Shown here: positions 17,018-25,870 of the stretch, piece by piece
How the letters are laid out: each line of letters begins with the position of its first letter
Numbering within the stretch: position 1 is the stretch's first letter
Assembly (NCBI GenBank): GCA_015075305.1
Contig: JABTUS010000012.1
Span: 1-64,000 of the forward strand
From: Opitutaceae bacterium
GTDB lineage: Bacteria > Verrucomicrobiota > Verrucomicrobiia > Opitutales > Opitutaceae
Reading direction: 5' to 3'
Length of the DNA: 64,000 bases
Notes under the pieces: model-generated
What the model saw: the letters and a program-made list of their open reading frames with translations, nothing else
Told to the model about the DNA's origin: nothing
Databases searched by the model: none
Made by a program: the position numbers and the translations under genes

Positions 17018-18057
17018 AAGCGCTGCTTTTCGCAATTGTTGCGTTTGCTTGTCTTGCGGCAGATACGGCCAGCGCAACTTGTTCCGGGAGATTCCCAAAC
17101 CCGATCACCGATATTTGCTGGCGTTGCATGTTTCCGCTTCGTTTGGGCAACACAATCATCTGGGGCCGCGGGCAACACGATAACGATTCATCGAAGGATA
17201 GTAAGTTTGTCTGCGCATGCGGGATGAGCTGGGTGGGAATCAGCACGGGGTATTGGGAACCATCCCATCTGATAGACGTGTCAGCCGATCCGTATTGCAC
17301 TCCGTCGCTAGGGGGCAAGGTTCTCTCCGATTTCGGTCTGCCGGCGGACGCCGAGGGGACCAACTCACCGCAAAGGGGGGTTACCGGGCACAGCTACACC
17401 TCATTGCACTACATCACTTACCGTTTCCCGGTGCTGGAACTCCTTCAAGTTCTTTCAGACAACCCTTGCGTTGATAGGTCGCCCTTCGACATCCTTGACT
17501 TCAGCGCAGTAAACCCAGGCTGGGTTGATGAGCAGATAGGAGCGCTCCTGAACCCAGACGCGTTCCTGTACGGGACGATCGAAGCACTTATGACAGGTGT
17601 TCCCGTGGGGGTCTGCTCCACAACGGAAACTGAGGATGAAGCATGCCTGGCGCTAAGGCGCCTCGCGCATTGGAGCGTTGGGTTCAACGGCATGACTTAT
17701 CCATTGAGCGGCACAAGCGCCGGGCGGGACAGCACGATAGCTGTAACGATGAATATCGCCAAGCGCGCATTTACTGTTCAACATCGGACAATGCGCGTCT
17801 GGGGGACTTCCGGGAAGAAGGGGTTGTGCGGCTATTACCCGCAACCTTTTCTGGATGATACAGATTACAAACTGTCAATGCTTTATCCGCTTCCGCAAGC
17901 GACGCCGACATTGAATGGAAAATGCTGCCAGACATTCGGGGGGTCCACGCTGGCATGGGGCGCTGGCAGGACATGGCCAGTCAAAGGGGAAGATTTTTCC
18001 TACCTGGTGTTCAAAAAACGAGATTGCTGTCTTGCGGGAGGGAAGCTTGCCAAGTAA
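17014..18057 (+). CDS. traU: TraU, DNA transfer/pilus assembly protein
   Basis: A 347-residue Cys-rich periplasmic protein with signal peptide (ends DTASA). Family features visible: CWRCMFPLRLGN near residue 35, CACG, the central ILDFSAVNPGWVDEQIGALLNPDAF, and CCQTFG with a final CC near residue 340. About 15 Cys fit the need for the nearby DsbC. F TraU is 330 residues. It overlaps traW by four bases. Confidence 0.9.
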   Translation: MKALLFAIVAFACLAADTASATCSGRFPNPITDICWRCMFPLRLGNTIIWGRGQHDNDSSKDSKFVCACGMSWVGISTGYWEPSHLIDVSADPYCTPSLGGKVLSDFGLPADAEGTNSPQRGVTGHSYTSLHYITYRFPVLELLQVLSDNPCVDRSPFDILDFSAVNPGWVDEQIGALLNPDAFLYGTIEALMTGVPVGVCSTTETEDEACLALRRLAHWSVGFNGMTYPLSGTSAGRDSTIAVTMNIAKRAFTVQHRTMRVWGTSGKKGLCGYYPQPFLDDTDYKLSMLYPLPQATPTLNGKCCQTFGGSTLAWGAGRTWPVKGEDFSYLVFKKRDCCLAGGKLAK

Positions 18058-18841
18058 TCGAATGCTGGCCGTGTGCATTTTAATGATGGCGGCCTCGCAA
18101 TCCTTTGCCTCCGATTCGATCAATCTCGATCTTGAAGCTATCAGGCGAGCAAATCCTGTGCCGACAGATACCGCGGTGGCAGAAGAATTACGGCGCCTTC
18201 AACCCATTATCGATAAGGCCTCTGCCGCATCCCCGGCCAAGGGCAGGGAAGTACCCAGGGTACAGGCCCCCCCCCAAGCAATGCCAGCTAAACCGGCCCG
18301 AGGCACAGATGTATGGTCGCCGAAATGGCTCGCCGAACAAAACCAGGTCACGCCACAAATCGATATTAAGAAAATGCTCTCAGGAGCAAGAGTGGCCGCT
18401 GAAGGGGCGGTGAGCAGCGCGCAGAATGATGGCGAACTCTACGTATTTTTATCTCTATCCATTCCGGACAAAAAACTCAGGCAATTGATCGAGCTTGCGG
18501 CTGATTGGGGGGTAACGGCCGTATTCCGTGGGCCGATGGATGAAGAAGACATGATGGGGACGCGGATGGCGCAAAGGATCCAAAGGCTAAATCCTGCCAA
18601 TGTGGGAGATATACAAATCAACCCGCCTTTGTTTCAACGCTTCTCGGTAAGCCAGGTTCCATCATATGTCCTTGAGCTTGTCTCTGAAAGGAACAAAGCG
18701 ATGGATAACGGATGCGCACCGGAAGGCGTTTACGCGCGCGTCGATGGCGACGTAACGCCAGAGTACGCTTTGCGGAGAATTGGCATAAAGGGGGCCGCTC
18801 ATCTAGCAAGGGCAGCCAGGCGCATTCTGGAAGCCAAGTGA
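18047..18841 (+). CDS. trbC: TrbC, F-type pilin assembly protein
   Basis: A 264-residue exported protein. The TTG at 18047 follows GGGAGGGA with good spacing and gives a full signal peptide; the ATG at 18062 is an alternative. The C-terminal half has the TrbC_Ftype pattern: LYVFLSLSIPDKKLRQLIELAADWGVTAVFRG and INPPLFQRFSVSQVPSYVL, a thioredoxin-like fold without the catalytic Cys. TrbC works with TraW in pilus assembly. It overlaps traU by 11 bases. Confidence 0.85.
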   Translation: MPSNRMLAVCILMMAASQSFASDSINLDLEAIRRANPVPTDTAVAEELRRLQPIIDKASAASPAKGREVPRVQAPPQAMPAKPARGTDVWSPKWLAEQNQVTPQIDIKKMLSGARVAAEGAVSSAQNDGELYVFLSLSIPDKKLRQLIELAADWGVTAVFRGPMDEEDMMGTRMAQRIQRLNPANVGDIQINPPLFQRFSVSQVPSYVLELVSERNKAMDNGCAPEGVYARVDGDVTPEYALRRIGIKGAAHLARAARRILEAK

Positions 18842-19839
18842 GAGCAACATACCGCACCCATCGTCAAAAGGCGCTGCTGCGCATCGTCATCACCCGTCGG
18901 CTGTTTCTGGCTTGCGTGATCGTCGCCGGATTGGTCGCGCCGGCGTCTGCAAACGATGAGACAGGCATCGCGGACTGGATACGCAGCGGTGCGGAGGAGT
19001 TTCTCAAGGACATGGGGGTCAAAACACATTCCTTGCGCGACGAGGCAGTCAAGGTCAAAGAATGGCAGGAAACACTTGTGGCGGGGGCCAACCCAGAGGC
19101 GCTGGCTGAAATGCAAAGGTTGGCTCAAAGGGGACATTCGGGGGCAATAAACTTCATCGGCTGGCTGCTTGATAACGGAATGGGAGGGGTTCCGCGTGAT
19201 TCAGCCAAAGCTGCGATTTATTTCAAACGAGCAGGCGAGCGGGGTGAAGACAATGGGGCCTATAACCTGGCGTTGCTAAAGGTGCATGGGCGCGGCGTCA
19301 AGAGGGCGCAACAGGAAGCCATCGATGTATTCGTGCGCCTAGACAGGAAGGGACACGAACTCGCGTCGTTCCAGCTTGGCAGACATGCCGAAATACAAGG
19401 CAAGCATGCGGATGCAGCTCGATTCTTTGCCAAGGCAAGCCTTGGCAGAAGGCATCCGTATGCGATTTTCAAATCGGGCTTTTATACCTTCACTGGCAGC
19501 GGCGCCGGGATGGGATCTCGTGACCGAAAGAGCGGGTTGATGATGATCGAGCGTGCCGCGGGGCTATGGAGCCATGAAGCTATGGCAGCGCTTGTGGAGA
19601 TCCACGCGAAAGGAATATTTGTTCAAAGCAACCCAGTCGAAGCGGCAAAATGGCTAGTGCTGCTGCAGCAGAACCCCTATCTCAAAGATCGCGCGTCACT
19701 CCCAATGCTTCGCGGATCCTTTTCAATCACGACTGAACAATTTAAGCAGGCGGAGCGCAATGCAAGTATTTGGCGTGCGCATCATCCGGTAGAAGCGGCG
19801 GGAGAGCCGATGAATTATGACAGGACAGTCTATCGTTGA
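18838..19839 (+). CDS. Exported Sel1-repeat protein
   Basis: Start at GTG 18838 overlapping the trbC stop; 333 residues. An N-terminal signal-like segment (LFLACVIVAGLVAPASA) is followed by Sel1-like/TPR-like helical repeats: GHSGAINFIGWLLDNGMGGVPRDSAKAAIYFKRA, then NLALLKVHGRGVKRAQQEA and EIHAKGIFVQSNPVEAAKWL. Sel1 proteins act as protein-protein adaptors. Its place as last gene of the first transfer operon, where F-like systems often have traN, suggests a periplasmic partner of the mating apparatus. TnpB element copy 1 has inserted 55 bases after its stop. Confidence 0.75.
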   Translation: MRATYRTHRQKALLRIVITRRLFLACVIVAGLVAPASANDETGIADWIRSGAEEFLKDMGVKTHSLRDEAVKVKEWQETLVAGANPEALAEMQRLAQRGHSGAINFIGWLLDNGMGGVPRDSAKAAIYFKRAGERGEDNGAYNLALLKVHGRGVKRAQQEAIDVFVRLDRKGHELASFQLGRHAEIQGKHADAARFFAKASLGRRHPYAIFKSGFYTFTGSGAGMGSRDRKSGLMMIERAAGLWSHEAMAALVEIHAKGIFVQSNPVEAAKWLVLLQQNPYLKDRASLPMLRGSFSITTEQFKQAERNASIWRAHHPVEAAGEPMNYDRTVYR

Positions 19840-19894
19840 GCAAACGTCCAAGCTCATCCTCCGGCTACAGCCGGCCAATCACGCGCGGTAGTAG

Positions 19895-21402
19895 TTATCA
19901 GATGCGCCGTAAAACCCCGTCCTTCAGGGCGGGGATATAAGGCGCGGACGCTGGAAGCGGCCTTGGAAGACGAAATAAACCAGCGGCTCTGCCCTTGATT
20001 TGGTAATTTGGATCGATGCTCGTTTTGCAGTCCTACCGCTACGCAATGCACCGCGCCAAGCCACTTGAAGCGCGGTTCCGGCGCTTCGCCGGCGCGCGTC
20101 GCTGGGTGTGGAACAAGGCGCTGGCTTTGCAGTTCGATGCGCGGTCGCGCGGCGAAAAGGCCCCGCGCTATGTCGATCTGGCCAACCGGCTGCCGCGGTG
20201 GAAGCTCGAACACCCCTGGCTCAAGGAAATCCACTCCCAGGTGTTGCAGCAGGCCCTGAAGGATCTCGACCGTGCCTGGGCCAAGCGCTTCAAGGATCTG
20301 TCCGCCGTCAAGCGCGGCGAGATGCGCCCGATGGACGCCGCAGGCGAACCGTCCTTCCGGCGCTACGGCATCGGGGATTCCTTCCGCTATCCCCAGCCGA
20401 AACCGGAGCACGTCGATGCCGCCAACGGCCGCGTCTTCCTGCCGAAAATCGGCTGGGCGCGCTATCGAAACTCCCGGCGGCCCGAGGGGCAGCCCAAGCA
20501 AATCACGGTATCGCTCGATGCCGGGCGCTGGGTGGTCTCGATCACCTCGGAGGTCGAGCGGCAGGCGGGAGCCTTACCCTGCGCCGGCGAGGTCATCGGC
20601 GCCGACAGGGGCGTCACCGATACGCTGGCACTCTCGAACGGCCACCGTGTTGCCCCGCTCAATGCGCTCAAGCGGTCGGCCTACCGTCTCAAGCGCTATC
20701 AACGCGCTGTCGCTCGCAAGATCGAGGCGCAGAAGCGGGCGATGGGCCTGGACCCCAAGGCACCCTTCCCGAAGGGCGTGCGGCCGGGGAAGTCGAACCG
20801 GCAGCGGCGCGCCGAGCAGCGCGTGGCGCGCTGCCATCGCCACATCGCCAATCAGCGCCGGGACTGGCTGCACAAGGAGACGACGCAAATCGCGAACCGC
20901 GCCGCAGTCGTGGTGCTCGAAGACCTGAACATCCGCAACATGACGGCCAGCGCCAAGGGATGCGCCGAGGCGCCAGGCCGGAACGTCCGGCAGAAGGCCG
21001 GGCTCAACCGCGCAATCCTCGATCAAGGGTGGCATGCCCTGGAAGCCCTGCTGCGCTACAAGCTCGGCTGGCGCGGGGGCGAGGTGATCAAGGTCAGCCC
21101 GGCCTACACCAGTCAGAAATGTTCCTGCTGCGGGCATGTCGATGCCGCCAGCCGGAACGGAAAACACTACCTCTGCACGGCCTGCGGCCATGCGGAGGAC
21201 GCCGACATCAACGCGGCGAAGAACATTCTTGCGGCGGGACTCGCCGTGCTCGCCGGCCGGACGGCCGCGCGAATGGACGTGGAGGATGCGGTGCAGCCAA
21301 GCCGGCCGATGAAGCGTCAACCTGCCAGCGCCAAGGGGGGTGCGGCATGCAATCCCTGAGCGCAGTTGGAATCCCCTTCCTTCAGGAAGGGGAGGAGGTC
21401 AA
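19895..21402 (+). mobile_element. IS200/IS605-type TnpB element without tnpA, copy 1
   Basis: Limits come from comparing the two copies in this window: identity starts at TTATCAG (19895) and ends at GGTCAA (21402), 1508 bp. The left end has a subterminal hairpin at 19915-19934 (8-bp stem, TTCA loop) and the right end one at 21373-21392 (8-bp stem, TTCA loop), the features recognised by IS605-type Y1 transposases. TCAA as right cleavage site and TTAT at the left are like the IS608 system. No tnpA is present, so movement would need help in trans. The 3' part should also encode an omega-RNA ending at the right end. Confidence 0.8.
20016..21359 (+). CDS. tnpB: TnpB RNA-guided nuclease, intact
   Basis: A 447-residue TnpB/OrfB protein. 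All three RuvC acidic positions are present: Asp in GADRGVTDT (near residue 195), Glu in VVLEDLNIRNM (near 305) and Asp in EDADINAAKN (near 400). The zinc ribbon is CSCCGHVD...YLCTACG. The N-terminal helix-turn-helix-like part (FRRFAGARRWVWNKAL) is complete. It differs from copy 2 by one residue (Ala/Val near position 48). TnpB of this kind cuts DNA next to a short target motif under guidance of the element's 3' RNA. Confidence 0.9.
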   Translation: MLVLQSYRYAMHRAKPLEARFRRFAGARRWVWNKALALQFDARSRGEKAPRYVDLANRLPRWKLEHPWLKEIHSQVLQQALKDLDRAWAKRFKDLSAVKRGEMRPMDAAGEPSFRRYGIGDSFRYPQPKPEHVDAANGRVFLPKIGWARYRNSRRPEGQPKQITVSLDAGRWVVSITSEVERQAGALPCAGEVIGADRGVTDTLALSNGHRVAPLNALKRSAYRLKRYQRAVARKIEAQKRAMGLDPKAPFPKGVRPGKSNRQRRAEQRVARCHRHIANQRRDWLHKETTQIANRAAVVVLEDLNIRNMTASAKGCAEAPGRNVRQKAGLNRAILDQGWHALEALLRYKLGWRGGEVIKVSPAYTSQKCSCCGHVDAASRNGKHYLCTACGHAEDADINAAKNILAAGLAVLAGRTAARMDVEDAVQPSRPMKRQPASAKGGAACNP

Positions 21403-21552
21403 ACCCGTCCTAGTGGGTTAGCGTATTCAGGCGTCGAATTCACTCGTTTAGCGGGTGTTTTTCCGGGGTAAATATACAAGGCCGCCTCGATAAACTTTTA
21501 ACTGGCGCTATAAATGCGCAATTTTTACGCAGACTTTGGGTAAGGGAACGTC
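21403..21552 (+). promoter_or_regulatory. Leader and promoter region of the pil operon
   Basis: Between the TnpB element and pilL. It holds a GTTTTTCCGGGG box (21457-21468) and, about 40 bases later, TATAAATGCG (21510-21519), a possible -10 element. TTTACGC and GGGTAAGGG follow before the ATG at 21553. The TnpB insertion lies just upstream and might affect expression. Confidence 0.4.
21457..21482 (+). promoter_or_regulatory. GTTTTTCC box upstream of pilL
   Basis: GTTTTTCCGGGGTAAATATA, then CAAGGC, similar over about 27 positions to the box at 33591 (GTTTTTCCGGCCTAATTAAT, then CAAGGC). The match extends well beyond the core, supporting a shared binding site. Confidence 0.55.
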
Positions 21553-22257
21553 ATGCGATTTTCAATCATGGTCCTCATCGCTGTCCTTTTTCAAGCTGCC
21601 TCGGCGTTGGCGGATTTCAGAATTGCCGAGGGGGGTAGCGACATCACGGCCGGGCCCAAGCGGAACACCACGAATGTGCTTGGCGAAATCGGGAGTAGAC
21701 CATCCCATATCCAAGCGCAGAGCTTCCCCGGGGTCGAGATCCCAATCGGCGAAGCTCTCAAGCGCATTACGCCATCTGGCTGGCGGGGGTACTCGAAAGG
21801 GGCGCGGCTTGATGGAGTAGTCGGCTGGGATAGGACTGCCGAGTGGCCAGATGCCCTGGCGAAGGTTCTCGAAGACAGCGGCAACAGGGCTGTTATCGAT
21901 TGGGAAAAGCAAACTATCACTGTCTATCAGGACGTTCGCAAGACGGCAGCAGCTCCAAAAAAACCGGCCCAGCCTCAACCAGGCACATTAGTTCCGACAG
22001 TATCCGGCAAATGGACCTTGCGCGCCGGGCGTGAGATAGACAGGGAGCTGGAGGGGTGGGCCAAGAAAAGCGGCTGGCAGCTGAACTGGCAAATGCAGAA
22101 GACATGGAAGGTTGCGGCCGACGCGGAATTCACGGGTGATTTTGTGACTGCGATCACGAAGGTTGTAGAGCTCCTGTATTCCGAAGGCAGGCCCATCCGG
22201 ATGAAATTATGGGAGGGTAATCGCGTCGCTGACATCTACTCGTCGGACGTGAGATAA
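21553..22257 (+). CDS. pilL: PilL-like, TcpQ-domain protein of type IVb pilus
   Basis: A 234-residue exported protein (signal peptide ending ASALA). Residues about 55-125 form a secretin-associated domain (IPIGEALKRITPSGWRGYSKG). The C-terminal domain (GKWTLRAGREIDRELEGWAKKSGWQLNWQ...FVTAITKVVELLY) is the TcpQ type found at the C-terminus of R64 PilL. It has no lipobox. First gene of the pilus operon; the secretin gene follows 34 bases later. Confidence 0.75.
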   Translation: MRFSIMVLIAVLFQAASALADFRIAEGGSDITAGPKRNTTNVLGEIGSRPSHIQAQSFPGVEIPIGEALKRITPSGWRGYSKGARLDGVVGWDRTAEWPDALAKVLEDSGNRAVIDWEKQTITVYQDVRKTAAAPKKPAQPQPGTLVPTVSGKWTLRAGREIDRELEGWAKKSGWQLNWQMQKTWKVAADAEFTGDFVTAITKVVELLYSEGRPIRMKLWEGNRVADIYSSDVR

Positions 22258-22291
22258 ACATCGTCCTACTCCTGGCTAAAGCGGAGATTTT

Positions 22292-24007
22292 ATGAAACGG
22301 ACAATCAATATACTACTGGCGATAGCAGGCACCGTGCTTGCGAGCGGGTGCAACACGATCCCCGCTAAGGAAGGTATTGCCAAGGCGCAATCAGCGGCAG
22401 TCGAAGAAAAGACAAGAATGGCGGAATCAGCGACCACTGCGGCGGTAACGCGAACCTCGGCGCCAAAGTTGGCCGGCACCGAGATAGCCATCAAAAGCAG
22501 GACCGAGCTGCCGGGGCTTTTCAAGGATCCAGTTGTCTACATCTCGCATAGCGATGATTTGACAGGCGTACTCACCTCGCTGACGCAGCAAACCGGCATT
22601 CAAATCGTGCTTTCGCACCGCCGTCCCCAGGAAAGCAGCGGAGCGCCTACGCCATCAACAGGGGGCGCGCAACGCGAGCCATTTCCTGTCGATTGGCGAG
22701 GCGGGTCGTTAAAAGCCCTGCTTGACCATATTTCGCAAAAGATAGGGATGCATTGGCGCTATCACGATGGGCGAGTTGAAATCATCAATAACGAAACGCG
22801 CTCGTTCCATGTATACGTTCCCGGGGGTTCTAAGACCGTAACCGCATCCATAGCCTTGAGCGGCTCTGGCGCCGGCGGTGGCGGCGGTGCAGCCGGTGGT
22901 GGCGCTGGTGGCGCGGCCGGCGGAGCAGCAGGCGGTAGCGCGTCTGGAGGAGGCGGGGGGGGGGCCGACAGCGTTAGCGTCTCATCAACGCAATCGATCG
23001 ATCCGTATTCAGCAATCGTTAAAACGATCGGCGCTATGCTTTCGGAAGGCAACGCTTCAACGGCATCAGCGGCAGCTCCTGCAACAGGTGCGGCGCGGGG
23101 TGGCGCAGGCGCTCCCGCTGCCGGAGGCGGCGCATCTGTCTCGGGAGTCGTGGCCAATCCAGAGCTCGGAATAATCACGGTTACTGCGCCTCCGCCTACC
23201 CTAGACAGGGTTGCCGAGTACATCGATTCGATCAACCGGCGATTCGCCCAGAACGTGATGATCGACGTGAAAATCTACTCGGTGAATGCGTCAAAGGAAA
23301 TGGGGGGGGGGTTTTCGCTCACCGCACTACTGGGCATTCTTGGCAAATACGGACTGGCCGTCGCCGGAGCGCCAATATTGGCGACCACCGCCGCACAAAG
23401 CACCATGACGGTAGAGTCGCGCGGCGCCAATCATCAGACCTCGTTAATGATCAGCGCTCTGCAGCAGTTCGGGGATGTGTCGCTGGTACGATCAGGGCAA
23501 GTAATCGCGGTCAATGGCCAGCCGGCGCCCATGCAGCTTGCTGAAGAAATCACGTACCTAGCCTCGACAAGCACGACCCAAGCGGCGAATGTGGGTACAA
23601 CGACAACGCTCACGCCAGGGAAGCAAACGGTGGGGTTTACGGCTAATTTTCTGCCGATGATTCTGGGAGACAACCGCATTCTTCTCCAGTATCAAATCAA
23701 TCTCTCTTCGCTTTTGGCGCTCACACAGGTCTCTAGCGGGAGTGCCAGCATTCAAACTCCATCTGTTTCGACGCAAACGCTGCAGCAGCAGGCGTTTGTA
23801 CGAGATGGGGAGTCTATTGTTTTGTTCGGGTTCGATTCCGACCGCAACGCAACCCAAGAGGCAGCGGGCATCGGCAACCTTAGCAAGACCGCGCACACCC
23901 AGCGCAATCTGCTGGTGATTGTCATGCAGGTATTCGGCGGTCAGAAAGATGCAGCGCTAAATCCCGCTCAGCGGCCTGCTCAGCACGATTCCCGCAAAGC
24001 CGCCTGA
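22292..24007 (+). CDS. pilN: PilN outer-membrane secretin of type IVb pilus (lipoprotein)
   Basis: A 571-residue secretin lipoprotein with lipobox LASGC at Cys 20. N-terminal domains (DLTGVLTSLTQQTGIQIVLSHRR; LKALLDHISQKIGMHWRYHDG) precede a long Gly/Ala/Ser-rich insert (residues 190-285). The secretin core starts with PPPTLDRVAEYIDSINRR and includes VMIDVKIYSV and a C-terminal LIVIMQVF. Two runs of ten G lie in the coding sequence (22955-22964 and 23302-23311), both in frame here, so slippage could switch the gene off. Homologous to R64 PilN. Confidence 0.85.
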   Translation: MKRTINILLAIAGTVLASGCNTIPAKEGIAKAQSAAVEEKTRMAESATTAAVTRTSAPKLAGTEIAIKSRTELPGLFKDPVVYISHSDDLTGVLTSLTQQTGIQIVLSHRRPQESSGAPTPSTGGAQREPFPVDWRGGSLKALLDHISQKIGMHWRYHDGRVEIINNETRSFHVYVPGGSKTVTASIALSGSGAGGGGGAAGGGAGGAAGGAAGGSASGGGGGGADSVSVSSTQSIDPYSAIVKTIGAMLSEGNASTASAAAPATGAARGGAGAPAAGGGASVSGVVANPELGIITVTAPPPTLDRVAEYIDSINRRFAQNVMIDVKIYSVNASKEMGGGFSLTALLGILGKYGLAVAGAPILATTAAQSTMTVESRGANHQTSLMISALQQFGDVSLVRSGQVIAVNGQPAPMQLAEEITYLASTSTTQAANVGTTTTLTPGKQTVGFTANFLPMILGDNRILLQYQINLSSLLALTQVSSGSASIQTPSVSTQTLQQQAFVRDGESIVLFGFDSDRNATQEAAGIGNLSKTAHTQRNLLVIVMQVFGGQKDAALNPAQRPAQHDSRKAA

Positions 24008-24021
24008 TCCGGAGAGACCTT

Positions 24022-24540
24022 ATGATCAAGAGACTACCGACATCAATTGCACTCGCAGCGATTCTGGCGGCGCCAGTATGGGCTGCTGAGCCTCACAGTT
24101 GGCTAGACGACATGGCGAACATGGATGCGCAGATCAAGATTCTGCGCAAACAAGAAGAGCTACGCGCCGAGCGGGCAAGGGCGGCCTCAAACCTGTCTCC
24201 CCTGCCAAAGATTGTCGCCATACATGAGTTTGGCGGGCGTGCGAAGGCAAAGCTGCTACACGAAGATGGCCGTCTTGAGACGGTAGGGGAAAACGACTAC
24301 ATCGGGCAGGGCGTGCGAATCGCGGCCATTACTGCACGAGGAGTAATGGTTGTCATCAGTAGGAAGGGGAAAAAGGAAACCATGACCGAGTTGCTCTTCA
24401 CTCCGATTGCAACTGCGGGTAGCACTCAACAAGGCAAGGGGCCGGAGATCCCGGCTGCGCTTCTTCCTCCCCCTCCTCCTGTCAACTTTAATGTGGCTGC
24501 CCCAACCGCGCCCGCTCAGCCTACGCCGCAACCGAAGTAG
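24022..24540 (+). CDS. pilP: PilP, type IVb pilus biogenesis protein
   Basis: A 172-residue exported protein (signal peptide ending APVWAA). An N-terminal coiled-coil-like segment (DAQIKILRKQEELRAERARAA) precedes a small beta domain (PKIVAIHEFGGRAKAKLLHEDGRLETVGENDYIG), and the tail is Pro-rich. This is the IncI PilP pattern, a periplasmic connector between inner-membrane complex and secretin. It sits between pilN and pilO. Confidence 0.75.
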   Translation: MIKRLPTSIALAAILAAPVWAAEPHSWLDDMANMDAQIKILRKQEELRAERARAASNLSPLPKIVAIHEFGGRAKAKLLHEDGRLETVGENDYIGQGVRIAAITARGVMVVISRKGKKETMTELLFTPIATAGSTQQGKGPEIPAALLPPPPPVNFNVAAPTAPAQPTPQPK

Positions 24541-24544
24541 CACC

Positions 24545-25870
24545 ATGCTCATAAAGGTCGCTAAGCACACAATCATACTTGGAGGCGATTGGCTGCTTCC
24601 TGCCGATAAGGCGGAAGCAAAAAAACAGCTGGTCGAACACAAGGATTGCCATTTCGTTGACAAACGGATTGGCGGCGATCGCGTGCTCGGATTTTTCCGT
24701 CCTCCAAAGGGCGCATCCGGCAAACTGCACTCAGGCGTTTTGGCTTGCTCTATGGCATACACCAACGCCATGATCGCTCAGCGTCTGAGTGACGAGGCGG
24801 TCTGGGTCGCCGCTATACGGGACGGGATTCCGTTATCGCAGCACGATATCGTTTGCACCGAGGGTGGCGCCCAGCAAATGATCACCGACATTCTCTCCTT
24901 CAATCCCGGGGCGAGCATCATCGGCAACTGGCCGGGCGCGGTAAAGTCGCTCGAAGAAGCACTTACCGATCTAACGCCGAAGCAATGGGCAGAATCGCGC
25001 GTAAATCCGCCAAGAGCGAGGGCAGTGATTCGCAAGGTGTTCCTCGCGCTTATTATTGCCGCAGTGGCTGTCGCCGGGGTAATTAGCTATACCTCGTACC
25101 AAATGCTGATGAAGAATCGCACGCTCGAACAAAGCCGGCAATCGCTGATGCAATCGAAGGAGGAAAAGGAAAAAGAACAGGCTCGTCTCGAAAGCGCGTG
25201 GTTGGTCGATATAGGCAAGTCAATTGAGCGGCAAAGAGAGGATTTCAGAAAGGGCGTGCGGCCGAGTGATGCGATGTCGGCTCTCCGCACCATAGTCGCT
25301 CAATCAGCGCTACCGCGCAATGGCTGGAGTGCATCAAAAATTGAGTGCGAAGTGGGCGCTCAAAGCTGCACCATCAACTGGGTGCCATGGGCGCGGGCAG
25401 AAGGATCTGGCGGTAGCCCGGCATATGCGGCGCATCTTCCGGAAGCGCCAGCCGATATAGCGCAGCTGACAAAGGGAACGGTGCTAACCTCTGCGGCAAT
25501 CGACTTGCAGCCGAGCCTGCTCAGTCTGGCTAGCAAGGAAGATGCATTAAGGGTGGCCTCATTTCAGTCGAGATTCGGATCTGAGCGTGGCTCCGTGCAA
25601 TTCATGCAACAAAACACTGAGGTGAAAGCCACGCTGCCAAGTCCACCGCCAGGCTTGGAAAAAGCCACCAATGCTCCGAGCCCTCCAGTGTTGGGCTATA
25701 TCACGGAATGGCAGGGCACATTTCCTCTCCATACGGCGTCAGCTGCGGCGAATTACCTGTCACAGTCCGGCGTACGCGTCAAAAAGGTCATGATCATGAT
25801 GAGCGACAACGACGCCACAGTGTCCATGACAGGCCAGGTGCTGCTGTCATTAGCGAAGCAGGGGGATTGA
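24545..25870 (+). CDS. pilO: PilO-like inner-membrane pilus assembly protein
   Basis: A 441-residue protein of the IncI PilO type. The N-terminal cytoplasmic half (residues 1-160) precedes one membrane segment (VFLALIIAAVAVAGVISY near residue 170), a coiled coil rich in Glu, Gln and Lys (residues 185-230) and a periplasmic domain. ATG 24545 lies two bases after the pilP stop region; an open frame extends further upstream but within pilP. The stop overlaps the pilQ start (TGATG). Confidence 0.75.
   Translation: MLIKVAKHTIILGGDWLLPADKAEAKKQLVEHKDCHFVDKRIGGDRVLGFFRPPKGASGKLHSGVLACSMAYTNAMIAQRLSDEAVWVAAIRDGIPLSQHDIVCTEGGAQQMITDILSFNPGASIIGNWPGAVKSLEEALTDLTPKQWAESRVNPPRARAVIRKVFLALIIAAVAVAGVISYTSYQMLMKNRTLEQSRQSLMQSKEEKEKEQARLESAWLVDIGKSIERQREDFRKGVRPSDAMSALRTIVAQSALPRNGWSASKIECEVGAQSCTINWVPWARAEGSGGSPAYAAHLPEAPADIAQLTKGTVLTSAAIDLQPSLLSLASKEDALRVASFQSRFGSERGSVQFMQQNTEVKATLPSPPPGLEKATNAPSPPVLGYITEWQGTFPLHTASAAANYLSQSGVRVKKVMIMMSDNDATVSMTGQVLLSLAKQGD

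Noticed and set aside
20108-21421. Second long frame inside tnpB, also in copy 2
   Set aside because: Same-strand +1 frame rich in Arg, Gly and Pro with no motif; tnpB itself has the full catalytic set.
22860-23150. Tandem repeat in the Gly/Ala-rich part of pilN
   Set aside because: It is a low-complexity protein linker, not a regular DNA repeat.
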